This document shows positions 45,445 through 56,569 of a stretch of 64,000 bases of DNA, piece by piece. Each line of letters starts with the position of its first letter. Within the stretch, counting starts at the first letter, position 1. The position numbers and the translations under genes were made by a program. The stretch comes from Sciurus carolinensis (taxonomy: Eukaryota > Chordata > Mammalia > Rodentia > Sciuridae): NCBI RefSeq assembly GCF_902686445.1, contig NC_062213.1:36654741-36718740 (forward strand), given 5' to 3'. The notes below the pieces were generated by a model that was not told where the DNA came from, searched no databases, and worked only from the letters and a program-made list of their open reading frames with translations.

Positions 45445-46195
45445 TTATAAGTTTTAAAAATTTGTTTTAATTAGTTATACATGATAGAAGAATTCACCTT
45501 GATATATCATATATGATGGAGTATAATTTCTCATTCTTTTGGCTATACATGATGTAGAATACCACTGGTCATATAGTTAAATACGTACATAAGTTTAAAA
45601 TGTCTGATCATTTTACTATCCTTCCTGTAAGAAAAATGCTGCTCAGTTCAGGTCCCAAGGCAGTTCAGACTCTTGAATCCACGGGAGCAAGCACTCTGGG
45701 GTGCCTGGCCTAACTTTTGGCCCCCATGAATGCACCCAGAAAACCACTCCAGATCTGGAAACTCACACAAGAGTTTTATTAGGCAGAAGATCAGAGTGTC
45801 TGCTCTCAGGATTAGGAGAGAGAGAGAGAGAAAATGGCGGGGGAGCTTCTCTTAAGTAGTGGAATTTCGTGGGGTGACGATGATTGGGCCAATTGCTGAC
45901 GAGGAAGTTCATGGGCTAACATAGGACCAATCGCTGCCAAGAACGTCGCAGGCTGTTGAGTGGACCAATGACTGGCTAGGATGTTCGCAGACTGCCAATC
46001 TGCAGTCTGGTGTGTGTATGGCAGAATAATGGTGGAAGCAAAATGGTAGATCTGATGCCAATGCTTCCCACCCCCTTTTCCCCTCCCCTCTATCTAATCT
46101 AAAGCAACTCTATTCTTCCCTAGCCACCCCCACTCCATTGTGATTTAGTATTTGCATATCAGAGAAAATATTTGGCTTTTGAATTTTTGGGATTC
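45445..46195 (-). mobile_element. LINE-1 3' end, antisense, interrupted by an LTR
   Basis: The left part (45445-45625) has the L1 3' terminus (ttaattagttatacatgata) and 3' UTR. The right part (46064-46195) resumes with the pyrimidine tract and ORF2 end (tctattcttccctagccacc). It breaks at actatccttcc, where the LTR at 45626-46063 inserted. Confidence 0.85.
45626..46063 (-). mobile_element. Solo LTR (ERVK/IAP-like, tentative), antisense, in an L1, 5-bp TSD
   Basis: A 438-bp unit flanked by cttcc at 45621-45625 and 46064-46068. On the minus strand it starts cattggcatcagatctacca. It then carries several CCAAT boxes in inverted form (attggtcc twice, caattggccc, gattgg), a tacttaagag TATA-like site, a short CT tract, aataaaactcttgtgtgagt and about 150 bp of U5. 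The last bases, TTCTTACA, give the expected CA end. It is homologous to the LTR nested at 40499-40954 and interrupts L1, so it is younger than that L1. Confidence 0.82.
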
Positions 46196-46489
46196 TGAAT
46201 TAATAAGTACACCCCTTATGTGTAAGTATATATGTTCTAACTTCCCTCAAATTATATTTTTCTAGTAATTTGCCAGTGGCTACTTCATCTTTTCAATCCA
46301 GGATATCAAGCACTTTTATTTTCAAACATACTAAATGCTAAATTCTTGCATCTATATTTGCTTTATTTCATTAACAATAATACATACACTATGTTTGTTT
46401 TTATATAAATATATAAATCCATTTAACATTTTGTACTTTGCCCCTTTATTAATGATATTTCAAGTCAACATAACCAAGAGTCAACGTTA

Positions 46490-47030
46490 TCCATAAACCT
46501 GTCTTTTTAATGATTATGGAGCAGTCCATCTTGTAAATATGCCACAGATTGCTCATCTGTAGCTCTATTTTTGGACATTTGGGCTGTTTCCAGTTTCTTT
46601 CTATTATAAATAATGTTACTGTGAAGGCTTGTTTAGATCAGTGGCTTCTAAAATTTTCTCTTTGGGGTCATTTCCTTAGGTCAATATCCCTAAAGATGAA
46701 TTATTTGGAAAAAAAGACACAAACAGCTTGTTACCCATTGCCAAATTGCTTTCTAGAAAGATTGAAACAATTTACAACATCATCAACAATACATTTCCCT
46801 GAAGCCACATTCACATTGGATTTTTAAAATTATTACTTATTTTTGCTAGTTTATAGAATATAAAATGGCATCAGGGGATATAGCTCAGTTGGTAGAGTGC
46901 TTGCCTTGCATGCACAAGTCCCTGGGTTCAATCTCCAGAACAACAACAACAACAACAAAAAATTGCATCCGAATTGTTTAAGTGTACTTTTCTTTAATTG
47001 CTAGCAAGGCTGCGCTTTCTTCCATTTAGG
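46490..47030 (-). mobile_element. Ancient LINE fragment, antisense, interrupted by an ID SINE
   Basis: The blocks ctgtttccagtttctttcta, cattataaataatg-like and ttacccattgccaaattgct resemble an old L1 antisense tract. It resumes after the ID as aagtgtacttttctttaatt. Subfamily not assigned. Confidence 0.5.
46872..46961 (+). mobile_element. ID SINE with (CAA)n tail
   Basis: A well-preserved ID body (aggggatatagctcagttgg ... gggttcaatctccagaac) with intact-looking A and B boxes and a tail of CAA units. Flanked by aaatggcatc and aaattgcatc, a decayed TSD. Confidence 0.92.
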
Positions 47031-47154
47031 GACACACCATATGTATATCCTCTCTGTGAATGGTTCATCTTTATGTTATGAATGTTGACTTTGTGCTTGA
47101 ATTAATTCTTTATAACTAGTAGTACGTTGTTTCTTTTTAATTTTAACATACAGT

Positions 47155-47645
47155 GATAGGAAGAATAATGACTACCCAAAGATGTTCACCTCCTAGTCCC
47201 AGAAATTGTAAGTTACCCTATGTGTCAAAAGGAGCTTCACTGATTTAACTAAGGATATAGGGGAAATTAGCCTGAATTATCTGGGTAGGACCATTCTAAT
47301 CACATAGATTTTTTTAAAGTAGAGAACTTTTCTAGCTTATTTGGAGAGGAAAACAATGACAGAACAAAGTTTAAAAGGATACATAATATTGCTGGCTTTG
47401 AAGGTGGAAGAAGGGGGCCATGAACCAAGGAATGTGGGCAGGCTCTAGAAGCTGGAAGAGACAAGGAAATGGATTCTCCCCAAACCTCCAGAGGGAGCAC
47501 AGCTCTGTTCACACTAGATTTTAGCTCAGTGAGACCCATGTTGGGCTTCTGAATCACAGAACGTGAAATGATGTACTGTATCATTTTAAGCCATTATGTT
47601 TATGTTAATTTGCTGTACCAGCAACAGACAGCTAACACATTTAGA
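47155..47645 (+). mobile_element. MLT1 MaLR LTR
   Basis: Blocks: gaagaataatgactacccaa, gatgttcacctcctagtccc, aagggggccatgaaccaagg, and near the end ttttaagccattatgtttat then cagacagctaacac. This is the MLT1 order in sense orientation. Confidence 0.75.
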
Positions 47646-49760
47646 CAATACAGTCAAGACATGTTGCTCTGAAAGGGAGGAAAGAAGAGGAGTAAAATTT
47701 AGAGTATTTACAATTCATTTATCCAGAAACTTCCAGACTTCCAAATCTGTCATGTCTCTATTTAAATGTTGACTCCCATATCTTGGTGAGGACAGTGCAT
47801 TCCCTGGGAACTGAGTCTTATATCTCTGCATCTCCAGGTTTTAGTCTGGTGCTAAAAGCAAAACTGTTCAGTATGTTCAAACAATAAATAATGGAGGATG
47901 TGAAAAGACAAACTCTTTCTGTCTTCCCCCAGGATGGACAGAAACAGCATTCACACAACTCGAGCTTTGACCAAGGGGACACTCTCATGGCTGTGGGCAC
48001 ACTGTCTGGCCGTGTTAAGTTCATATTTTACTATTCATCGTCCACCCTGAGAGCTACTCTCTCAGCTTGCTGTCCTGTGCCCTACAATACAAGTGCTTCA
48101 TCTCTTTTTACAAAGGGAAAGATCATATTCCCTCAGGGAGACTGCCAGGGTTTAAAAACAGCCTCTTGCTCTCAGGTCAGTTGAGGTAACTAAGTCACGA
48201 GTCAGGCATTCTCGATTCCTTGCAAATGTCTCTCTACCTTGCAGAAGTCAAATGACCAATCTCTGGTCCCTGCCTTGGTGGGAAGGAGAGGACTTTCCCA
48301 TCCACAAAGAGTCAGGCATGGACAGATGACTCACTTGGCTCAAACATACATAAGAAGAAACGACATGTGCCAAAGGGTAGATTTTTATACTTGGTGTGAT
48401 GCTCCAGGGCTCCCTTCCCCTGGGTCTTGGTTTGGGTACCCCATGATATGACCCTGAGGCAAGGATTTGAATGCAAATAGCTTGGGAGGAACAGTAATAA
48501 GGAAATGGGAAAGTGAAATCAACAAGAAAGGAAGCCAACAAAGAGTGCCTGGTAAAGCTAGGAATTGCTATTTGGAAAATGGGTCTCTATTCTACTGGGG
48601 AACTTTGAGGAACAGTATAGAATTCTCTTCAGAGTTTATTCTTACCCTTATTGCTCTATGTCTCTAAAGAGCTTTTCCTGCTGAAGCTGGGGTATTTATC
48701 CACCAATTACTTATCTATTGCTGGTTGAATACTGCATCTGGGCATAATAATTCTCTATTACCTCCGGTATTGCCTGTATGCATGCTCTTGCAGCTAGACA
48801 ATAGGGCAAAGTGTCCAGGGGTTTGAAGACTTGCTTCTTCTCTCCTGAAAGCACAAGTCGATATGGAGATATTCAGTCATATGGAAGATAGTGGCCTGGG
48901 ATGTTTACCCAGATCTGCAGCAGAGTTTGTGAGAGCTCTCACTGAGCTATGAGAGTTTTTTGTTAGAACAGTGCACCAGAGTGTAATCCTGATTATTACG
49001 AAGCATAAATTGAAGGTTCTCATGCAGATGGAATTTCAAAAACATTTCCTTCATATCTCAGTTTCCCAGAAGAAGATTCATCCATTCACTTCAGTTTAGC
49101 AAACATTTACCATTGGACACCTGGTAAAGATAATTTCAAGTTGTAAAGAACCATGACATGCATAGATTTCCTCATGTGACAAGGTTATATTTTATGACTG
49201 TCTTTGGGAGGAATAAAGGCAGAGCAGTTTCGTGGCTTCTGGAAGAAGAGGAACTGGTCCTTAAGAGTACAATTCAGTCTTAGCAACTGATTTATTTGGG
49301 TTTCCTCTAGTAAGCCAAATTTGTTGCTTTCTACTCTACTACTTGGCCATTCTGGTTCCTACTTCCTGGAATCTCTGGCACTTCCATAGGCTACCAACGC
49401 CTTATTCTTTATTCTTCCCTCTATTGCTCTGGGTTCCATGCTCTGGTTGTTTTATGGATTCCATTGCCTCATGACCTCTGTTGATCCCTGACCTCTATGT
49501 CCTCATGACTTTTGCTTACATGTATGTGAATTGCAACCTCTCACCCTGTCACCAACTGTGGGCTTCTTTTTTTGTATTTCCCATTAAAACTCTTCCTCAG
49601 AGGATGGGATTGCTTTAGTTGTCACTATTGGCTAGATCCAGAGCTCTTCTCTTTGGCATTTGCTTTGAACAATTCATTGAATAAGGTGAGTTACCTGGGC
49701 TAATAAGCTGTGGCCAGGGTGACAGGGTCTTTTCTCAGAAAGGATTTTACAAGTAGAAGA
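47646..49760. other. Intergenic; only a weak L2 scrap
   Basis: About 2.1 kb without SINEs or recent elements. A decayed antisense L2-like patch lies around 49075-49135 (cagtttagcaaacatttacc). Chance open frames reach 97 codons with no recognisable family. Confidence 0.5.
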
Positions 49761-49769
49761 CATGTATTG

Positions 49770-49832
49770 TCATTCATTTATTCACTATAAGTTGGTTTTT
49801 GAGCATCTAGGATGGGCCAGGCATTATGTTTT
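49770..49832 (-). mobile_element. L2 3' end fragment, antisense
   Basis: The run attcatttattcactataag, gagcatctaggatgggccag and gcattatg resembles antisense L2. Confidence 0.5.
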
Positions 49833-49895
49833 TTTGCAGGGATCTATTGCAACTTCACAAACCACCCTAACACCTGGTAGCTTAAAAAATAATCT

Positions 49896-50060
49896 TTTGC
49901 CTGGTGTAGTGGTGCATGCCTGTATTCCAGCATCGTGGGAAGCTGAGGAAGGAGGATTGTGAATTCAAAATCAGTCTCATCAATTTTTAAAAAGACTAGG
50001 GATGTAGCTTGGTGGTTAAACATCCTTGGGTTCAATTCCCAGTACCAAAACAAAACAAAA
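49896..50060 (+). mobile_element. B1-dID composite SINE
   Basis: B1 half (gcctggtgtagtggtgcatg ... gtgaattcaaaatcagtctc), a short A/T linker, ID half (gactagggatgtagcttggt ... ttcaattcccagtacc) and a (CAAAA)n tail. Confidence 0.9.
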
Positions 50061-50689
50061 GATCAATAAGCTTTTATTTTTTTCCTATAGGGTGGGTGAG
50101 GGAAAGGGTTTCTGTTTGGAGGGATGAGCTGACTGTAGATTAATCACTAAGAAGCTTTTTAAATAGAATAACCACAGGAGAAAATTATCTTTTTAAATCA
50201 AAGGGAGTATGATGGATTGAGACATGCTAAGATCTGGCTTCTAACAAAAATGGAGGAGCCCACCTTCCCTTTATTTATAGTTGTATGGGTAAAGAGGGAC
50301 CAGGAGAGCTTCTTCTGTGGGGAACAGGATGGGGTGGAGTTAAGGAAGCCATTTGACTTAGCAGGACATTCCAACAGGACCAGTGTATTCTAGGTGGTGA
50401 GCCACTTTGCACGGAAGTCACATACTTCAGGTGACCTGGAACAATCTCTTAATGATTGCCAGCTCCTGGAAGCCAGATTTCCATGTCTGATAGCTCACCA
50501 AGCCTGGTTTTAATTACTGGTCATAAATGACTCCCCACATTTTCCCATAATCCTTCACGCTGACTGAGATCAGCTCAAAGGATGGAGTCATCTGAGTACT
50601 TAGCTGGGTTAGAACATCCCAGATAGCTCTGACGGCTTATAGTTGGTATTCTCCCTTGGCTGGGATCTTGACTGAGTCTATCAAATAGG
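50061..50689. other. Intergenic, no element recognised
   Basis: Mixed composition, no convincing repeat or gene. Confidence 0.5.
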
Positions 50690-50945
50690 CTCAATTTTCT
50701 ACCATGTGGTCTCTCTATGTATCTTGGGCTTCCATTGTAAAGTTTCTGGGTTCTAAGAGGAAGGAAATGGACACTGAAGCCCTAAACTCAGGGACCTTAG
50801 ATTCTATTGGTCTAAAGCTACATTATTGGTCAAAACAGTCACAGGACCAACCTAGACCCAAGGAGAGAGGGAATAAACTCTGCATTTTGGTGGCGCAATG
50901 GAATATGCATATAGGTGGGGAAGGAATCACTATGGTGGTCTTTGG
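50690..50945. repeat. Probable old mammalian repeat, family not assigned
   Basis: The blocks tctattggtctaaagctaca, aacagtcacaggaccaacct and aaggagagagggaataaact resemble a mammal-wide LTR- or DNA-element motif set. Not nameable from sequence alone. Confidence 0.35.
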
Positions 50946-51679
50946 ATAATGTTTTGACCACAGGTAGTCCCCTGGCCAAAACAGTGAATGTCTCTCCCAC
51001 ATGCAAAATTGTACTCTTCTCCAAAAGTCGCATTGTTACAGAGTCTAGAAGCTCGTCATGTAGGCCGAGTTCACATCAAGGAGTTCTTTAACTCCTTGAG
51101 CATGTCTTTTGCTGCAGGTCCTGGGGTACAGTTCTTTAGGTACAGAGATCTTTGAACTAAAAAGGAAAGTTATTCATACACTCACCCTGTGATGGTAAGA
51201 AAGGTTCAGGGTGACCATTACATTTCTGATCCAAAATGAGATGAGAACAAGTCTGCCAGATGGAGAAGACAGGTGAGCCTCTCATACAGGAGCCTTGTGT
51301 AAAGAGTGAGAAGTCTAGGGATACCACAGGAGGAAATGCAGGTGAGCGAGAGGAATTGCAAGAACCAGCCTGGGGAGCAGCTTAGGAGGTGTTTGTGAAG
51401 GGCATGCACAGGAGATGATGAGGAGTTTGACCTTTATCATGGAGGTGATTTGGGATTAGTGGAGGTTTCCAAAGGGGATTCCTGCCCCCTCATACGGTGG
51501 TCTTCTGGAAGACTTACTTAGACTTTAGTAGGGAGACAGGACTGGGAAAGAGGAGGTGTCCAGACTTGGGGTGTGGAAAAAGTTTTCCGCTAAAGAAAAG
51601 AGACAACGAAGGCCCAAACCCAGTAGACATGAGTGTTTTGTCTTTATGGCACCAAACTTTTCAGTAGAGAAAATGAACT
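50946..51679. other. Intergenic, no element recognised
   Basis: Purine-rich to mixed sequence with chance open frames under 70 codons. Confidence 0.5.
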
Positions 51680-51905
51680 GTGCTTAAGAACTTGGCTCTG
51701 GAATTAGATAGGACTTATTTAAAAACCTACTTTTGCCTCTACCCGGTGTTGTTCTTGGGCAAGGGTTCCTCAATCGCTTGGCCTTGATTTCCTCTTTGAA
51801 AATAATGGTGTCTGTTTTTTGGGTCCTTGTAAAACCTACACAGGATAATATGCCTGAAGCACTTGGAGTGAGCCTGGCATGGAGTAAGCACTCTGTAGAC
51901 CTTAG
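51680..51905 (+). mobile_element. MIR SINE, diverged
   Basis: The blocks cttggctctggaattagata, ttgggcaagggttcctcaat, ttgatttcctctttgaaaat and ggcatggagtaagcactctg follow MIR order. Confidence 0.7.
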
Positions 51906-51969
51906 CCACAATGACGATGATGGCGGGAAACATGGGTGCACACTGATCCAAGTTCGTTCTCAGTCTCAT

Positions 51970-52210
51970 CAAGGGCGCGGTGGAAAGAGCTCTGGATCTG
52001 GAACCAGAAGGGGCTAAATCTCAACACTACAGCTTATTTGCTATGTCTTTTGGGGAAAGACAACCAATATCTGTGAACCTGTTTCCTTATCTATAAAGTG
52101 GGTGGGGGGCATGATATCTTCACTATCTCCCTGCAGGGCCGTAGGGAGGTTCCAGGTAGGATAAGACACACGAAAACCCTTTGTAAATGATGAGAAGTGC
52201 CAAGAAACTA
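51970..52210 (+). mobile_element. MIR SINE
   Basis: The blocks ggtggaaagagctctggatc, tgtgaacctgtttccttatc, tataaagtgggtggggggca and ctttgtaaatgatgagaagt follow MIR order. It is the second MIR in the same orientation within 0.5 kb. Confidence 0.78.
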
Positions 52211-52630
52211 TCTTGCCAAGAAAGTGTTGATTATCTGCAATGATCCTTATAAACACTATTTAGCATGATTTAAATTTTGCTTTATTACATCTGGAGCATC
52301 ATTTAAGTTCCAAGACTACCAAATTAGAAAATCACAAACCAAAAGAGAACATTTCACAACCAAAGAGAGTCACACTCAGCAAACTGAATTCTCCTCCAAA
52401 CTCTCTGTGGCCCCTGTCATGACCTGGGACATCTCCTTCATTAGCACCACAGGCTTGCACCCAAGTAAGGCAGGAGTGTGGTTGCCTTGGAAATGCAGAC
52501 AGGGAACAAAATGCACACAGGCTCTGCACCCTGTTGGGCCCAGAGCTGGTGACGTAGCTTGAAAAAGACAGACTCGTGCAGCCTCTGTTCCCTGGATGCC
52601 AATGAAAGTTGTGCCAAGGCAAGAAAATGC

Positions 52631-53361
52631 TGTAAACAAAATAGATAAACCCTTAGCCACACTAACAAAGAGAAGGAGAGAGAAAACTCAAATTACTAAA
52701 ATTTGTGATGAAAAAGGAAATATCACAACAGACACCATGGAAATACATAACATAATGAGAAGCTACTTTGAAAATCTATACTCCAACAAAGTAGAAAATA
52801 TTGAAGTCATTGACAAATTTCTAGAGACATATGATCCTCCCAAACAGAACCAGGAGGACATACACAATTTAAATAGATCAATTTCAAGCAATGAAATAGA
52901 AGATGCCATCAAAAGCCTACCAACCAAGAAAAACCCAGGACCAGACGGATTCTCAGCTGAGTTCTACAAGACCTTCAAAGAAGATCTCATTCCAATACTT
53001 CTCAAAGTATTCCAGGAAATAGAAAAAGAGGGTACCCTACCAAACTCATTCTATGAAGCTAATATTACCCTCATACCCAAACCAGGAAAAGACACATCAA
53101 GGAAAGAAAATTTTAGACCAGTATCCTTGATGAATATAGATGGAAAGATCCTTAACAAAATATTGGCAAACCGTATCCAAAAACATATTAAGAAAATCGT
53201 GCACCACAATCAAGTGGGGTTCATCCCTGGCATGCAAGGATGGTTTAACATCCGTAAATCAATAACCGTAATTCATCATATCAATAGACTTAAAGTTAAA
53301 AATCATATGATTATTTCAATAGATGCTGAGAAAGCGTCTGACAAAATACATCACCCCTTCA
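52631..53361 (+). pseudogene. LINE-1 ORF2 internal fragment (linker and early RT), sense, lacking both ends
   Basis: The + frame is open from 52596 to 53441, and its L1-like part runs from [14 protein letters not shown] to the region just past IISIDAEK. It contains the [21 protein letters not shown] and [10 protein letters not shown] blocks of the RT fingers, and the motif A aspartate in SIDAEK. The F-A-D-D box, the ORF2 C-terminus, the 3' UTR and poly(A) are all absent. About 730 nt remain in frame, although DAEKAS and KIHH differ from the AF and KIQH of the 62.7-kb copy. It cannot act without the missing domains. Confidence 0.88.
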
Positions 53362-53464
53362 TGTCAAATCCACATTTTAAAATTTTAGAATTACCTCCCT
53401 TTAGCTACTCTGGTACTTTGCATACCAGGTTGGCTACCTAAGACCCCTTTGGGGAGCTTATTAG

Positions 53465-54120
53465 CAATTTTATTCATTCAACAAATATATCTGTGATGTG
53501 TACTAGTACTAATGTATACTCTAGGCACAGGGATACAGCAGTGAACAAAACCAAATTCTGGCACTTCTGGTGATAACACTCAATTTTAGGAATATCAGTG
53601 GTAGAAAAACACGTAAATATATCGTATGTCAGGTGGTCACAGTGCAATGAAGAAAAAGTAGAGCAAGAGTCAGCTGATGAGGATGGGGATATTATTTTAG
53701 ACTGGTGGTCAGTCTGATAAGGTGACATATGAGCAAGACCCTGAAGGAAGTGGGAGAAGAGGACATATGGATATCTGGCAAAGAGTCATTATGCAGAAGA
53801 ATAGAATGTGCAAAGGTTCTGAGGTGACACAGGCTCATTTCTTATTTTTTTCTTCTTCAAGAAACAGTACTGAGATCAGTAATAAAGATGAATAAGTTGG
53901 GATTTAGGAAGTGCTCGGAGATGGGAGCAGGGATCTGGGGAGTGGGTGCAGATTATGAGAGGCCTTCAGGTCATAGAAAGGATTTAGGACCTTACACCGA
54001 ATGGGACAGGAAGGCACTGAAAGTTCTGAGTAGATGAGTGACATGATCCCACTTTAGTTTTTAAAAGCTCACTCTAGCTGTCCCGTGGAAGAGTGAGGAC
54101 TGTGGCAGAGAGGTGGTAAA
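53465..54120 (-). mobile_element. LINE-2, antisense
   Basis: Blocks in antisense L2 order: ttattcattcaacaaatata, cagggatacagcagtgaaca, gatatctggcaaagagtcat, atgtgcaaaggttctgaggt, gagtgacatgatcccacttt and agctcactctagctgtcc. This is the longest L2 in the window. Confidence 0.78.
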
Positions 54121-54887
54121 AACATGGGCAGGGAAACAATACAGGCCTGCCATCTTTCAGATGGGAGATGCTGATCACCTGGACTTGGGAGTCCTGGGGA
54201 GATGCTGGAAATATACATATTTTCATTGCCCCCCCCTGCCCAACATCCTGGTCCCAATTAATTAGATTTAGAATGGGAATCGAGAATCCATATATATATA
54301 TATATTTTAAAGTTCTCTAGGTGAATTTGCAGCAGGGCCAGGATTCAAAACCAGGATGAAAGCTCACATCCTCTGTTTGCCCGCCTTCCCCTGACTCTGC
54401 CTCCTCCTGCTGCTCTGGATTTCTGCCTCCACTCCTTCTGCCAGCTGTGCTGAGCTCATTGTTTCCTTTGTCTGTCCCCCCTGGTTGTTTCAGCTATTCT
54501 CCACCTGCCAAGCCCCCACAGTTGCCCACCTGTGCCCTGGAGGTTAACCCGTATCTGAGCTTCCCTTCCTCAGTGTTCCTTGCTTTCATCTGGTCACTTC
54601 CTTGCCAGAATCCTGCCAAGGGTTCTGCTTCACCTCCTGGACACAGTCTCCCAGCCCCATGCAGTCAGGTCCCATCTATCCTCCCACCTGAGGGATTGTC
54701 CCATTGTTCCCTCAACCGTCATCCTCAGGGGGCCGCAAAGATTGACTTGTTTGCTTCAGAAAGAGTATGCGTTCCCATTTCTGCCTCTTTCTTCTAACAA
54801 TTAATTTCATCACCTTGATTGATCTTTTTCCTTTCTGTCTAACCAAATTCCATCCATCCTGCAAAGCATCACACATACTCTTATTCA
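54121..54887. other. Intergenic; short (TA)n only
   Basis: Pyrimidine-rich sequence at 54370-54720 with chance open frames (up to 116 codons). A (TA)n run lies at 54290-54305. Nothing recognised. Confidence 0.5.
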
Positions 54888-55285
54888 AAACAGATTTTGG
54901 GGATTGGCTTATTTCACTTAGTATGATATTTTCCAATTCCATCCATTTGTCAGCAAATGCCATAATATTATTATTCTTTATGGCTGAATAATAGCCAAAG
55001 GCCAAATGTTTTTCCTGATAAGTGGATGATGATATATAATGGGGGCAGGGGTGGGGTGGAGGGTGAGAGAAGAATGGAGGAACTTTAGATTACATAGAGG
55101 GAAATGAGTTGGGGGTATGAAAAATGGTGGAATGAGGCAGACATCATTACCCTATGCACATGTATGATTACATGAATGGTGTCAATCTACATCGTGTACA
55201 ACTAAAGAAATGAAATGATGTACCCCATTTGTGTACAATGAATCAAAATTCAGTCTGTAAAAAATTAAAAAAACAAACAGATTTT
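54888..55285 (+). mobile_element. LINE-1 with 5' inversion (twin-priming type), 11-bp TSD
   Basis: The left 95 bp (54899-54993) is ORF2-end sequence in antisense (ggattggcttatttcactta, gcaaatgccataatattatt). From about 54994 the adjacent L1 segment runs sense (gccaaaggcc ... aagtggatgatgatatataa), through the G-rich 3' UTR to an A-rich tail. Both aaacagatttt copies (54888-54898 and 55275-55285) are identical. The inversion breakpoint lies inside the ORF2 C-terminus, the classic product of twin priming. Confidence 0.92.
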
Positions 55286-55289
55286 TATG

Positions 55290-55490
55290 TTATGGGTGAT
55301 GGTGCACGGCTGTTGTCTCAGCTACTTGGGGGGCTAAGCAAGAGGAGCACAAGTTTGAGGTCCACGTGGGCAACTTAGCGTGATCCTGTCTCAAAATTAA
55401 AATTAAGACAAGGTTGGAGATGTAACTCAGTGGAACAGCACTTGCCTAGCACGTGCAAGGTCCTTGGTTCAATCCCCAGTATCTCCAAAA
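55290..55490 (+). mobile_element. B1-dID composite SINE
   Basis: Diverged B1 half (gtgatggtgcacggctgttg ... gcgtgatcctgtctc), (AAATT) linker, and an ID half (ggttggagatgtaactcagt ... ggttcaatccccagtatctc). It starts a few bases after the L1 TSD. Confidence 0.8.
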
Positions 55491-55507
55491 AGATATACAT
55501 ACGTCCG

Positions 55508-55552
55508 TGTGTATGTACTGGGGATTGAACCCAGGGGCAGTGTGCACTCAAG
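55508..55552 (-). mobile_element. ID SINE fragment, antisense
   Basis: The string gtactggggattgaacccag and a truncated remainder. Only about 45 bp. Confidence 0.55.
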
Positions 55553-55569
55553 TGCCTTGGGCTCTTGTG

Positions 55570-55990
55570 AATAACATGAAACTTAGTGTATACAAGAATC
55601 TATTTGAGTGTCAGCCTCAGTTCCTCTGGGCATATACCCAGGAGTAGACTTGCTGGATCATACTGCCATTCTGTTTAACTTTTTGAGAAACCGCCATATC
55701 AACTTTCCACCGTGCTGTTTTTTAATGACTGCTTTATTCTATTCCATCATTTATTTGTTCTATTGTATGAATATATCATAGTTTATTTAACCAGTCCTAT
55801 ATTGATGGATATTTAGAATGTTTCTAAGCTTTTCCTATAAAAATATTGTGATAAAATTCCTTGGAAACACTTTTTTTTGGGTACATAGGTGCATCTATGA
55901 AATAAGAACAATTGCTGGGTCAAAGAATATATGAGTTTTTATTTTGATAGACATTGCCAAGTTTCCTCCAGTTTAAACTCCTAGTTCCTA
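55570..55990 (-). mobile_element. Ancient LINE-1 fragments, antisense
   Basis: The blocks tctgggcatatacccaggag, tagacttgctggatcatact and actttttgagaaaccgccat are an old L1 antisense tract. 55730-55990 continues with similar old LINE sequence of uncertain subfamily. Confidence 0.6.
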
Positions 55991-56337
55991 ACTAGGCATG
56001 CCTGAAGCCTTAGTGTGGGACATGGACTATGTGAGCCCATAGTCTAACAGTGAATGGGTTTAGTTGGTGCTAGTATTTGTATCTGTTGATACTCACATAG
56101 CTGCATTCTCCAGAGGGTCAAACCCAAAACAGCCATGTGCAAGAGGGTAAAAAATCCCCAGGGAAGGTGACAAGGTCATTTCTCCTTCTTACAGTGAGCT
56201 CATGCCAAGCATCTGGTATTATTAGCAGTTGAATGTTCTCAAGGAACTTTGAGGGTCTGGAAGTCTCTACATTCACCTAGGAGCTTGTTATATTGCTCCC
56301 ACAGATTTCCATACCCTTTGCTGTTACAGAAACTTTC

Positions 56338-56496
56338 TTTTTTTTAATATATATATTTAATATATATGATATATATGTATATATTTTAGTTGTAGATGAA
56401 CACAATACCTTTATTTTATTGATTTATGTGGTGCTGAGGATAGAACCTCACACATGCCAGGCAAATACTTTACCACTGAGCCACAACCTCAGCCCC
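56338..56496 (-). mobile_element. ID-type SINE with extended AT-rich tail, antisense, perfect 11-bp TSD
   Basis: A T/AT-rich head (tatatatttaatatatatga) and tagttgtagatgaacacaat lead into the reverse-complement ID body (gtggtgctgaggatagaacc ... gagccacaacctcagccc). Identical cagaaactttc copies are at 56327-56337 and 56497-56507. The extra 60-70 bp between tail and body distinguishes it from the short ID copies. Confidence 0.9.
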
Positions 56497-56569
56497 CAGA
56501 AACTTTCAGTGTTGTAACTGTGTGTGAGTTAGGATCATCCAGACTATGATAAAATCAGTCCTAAATTGT

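Noticed and set aside
46872..46961. tRNA-like sequence with A and B boxes (also 62031-62137 and the antisense ID copies)
   Set aside because: These are ID SINEs: they have A-rich tails and TSDs and do not form a complete tRNA cloverleaf with CCA-end context. They are not tRNA genes.
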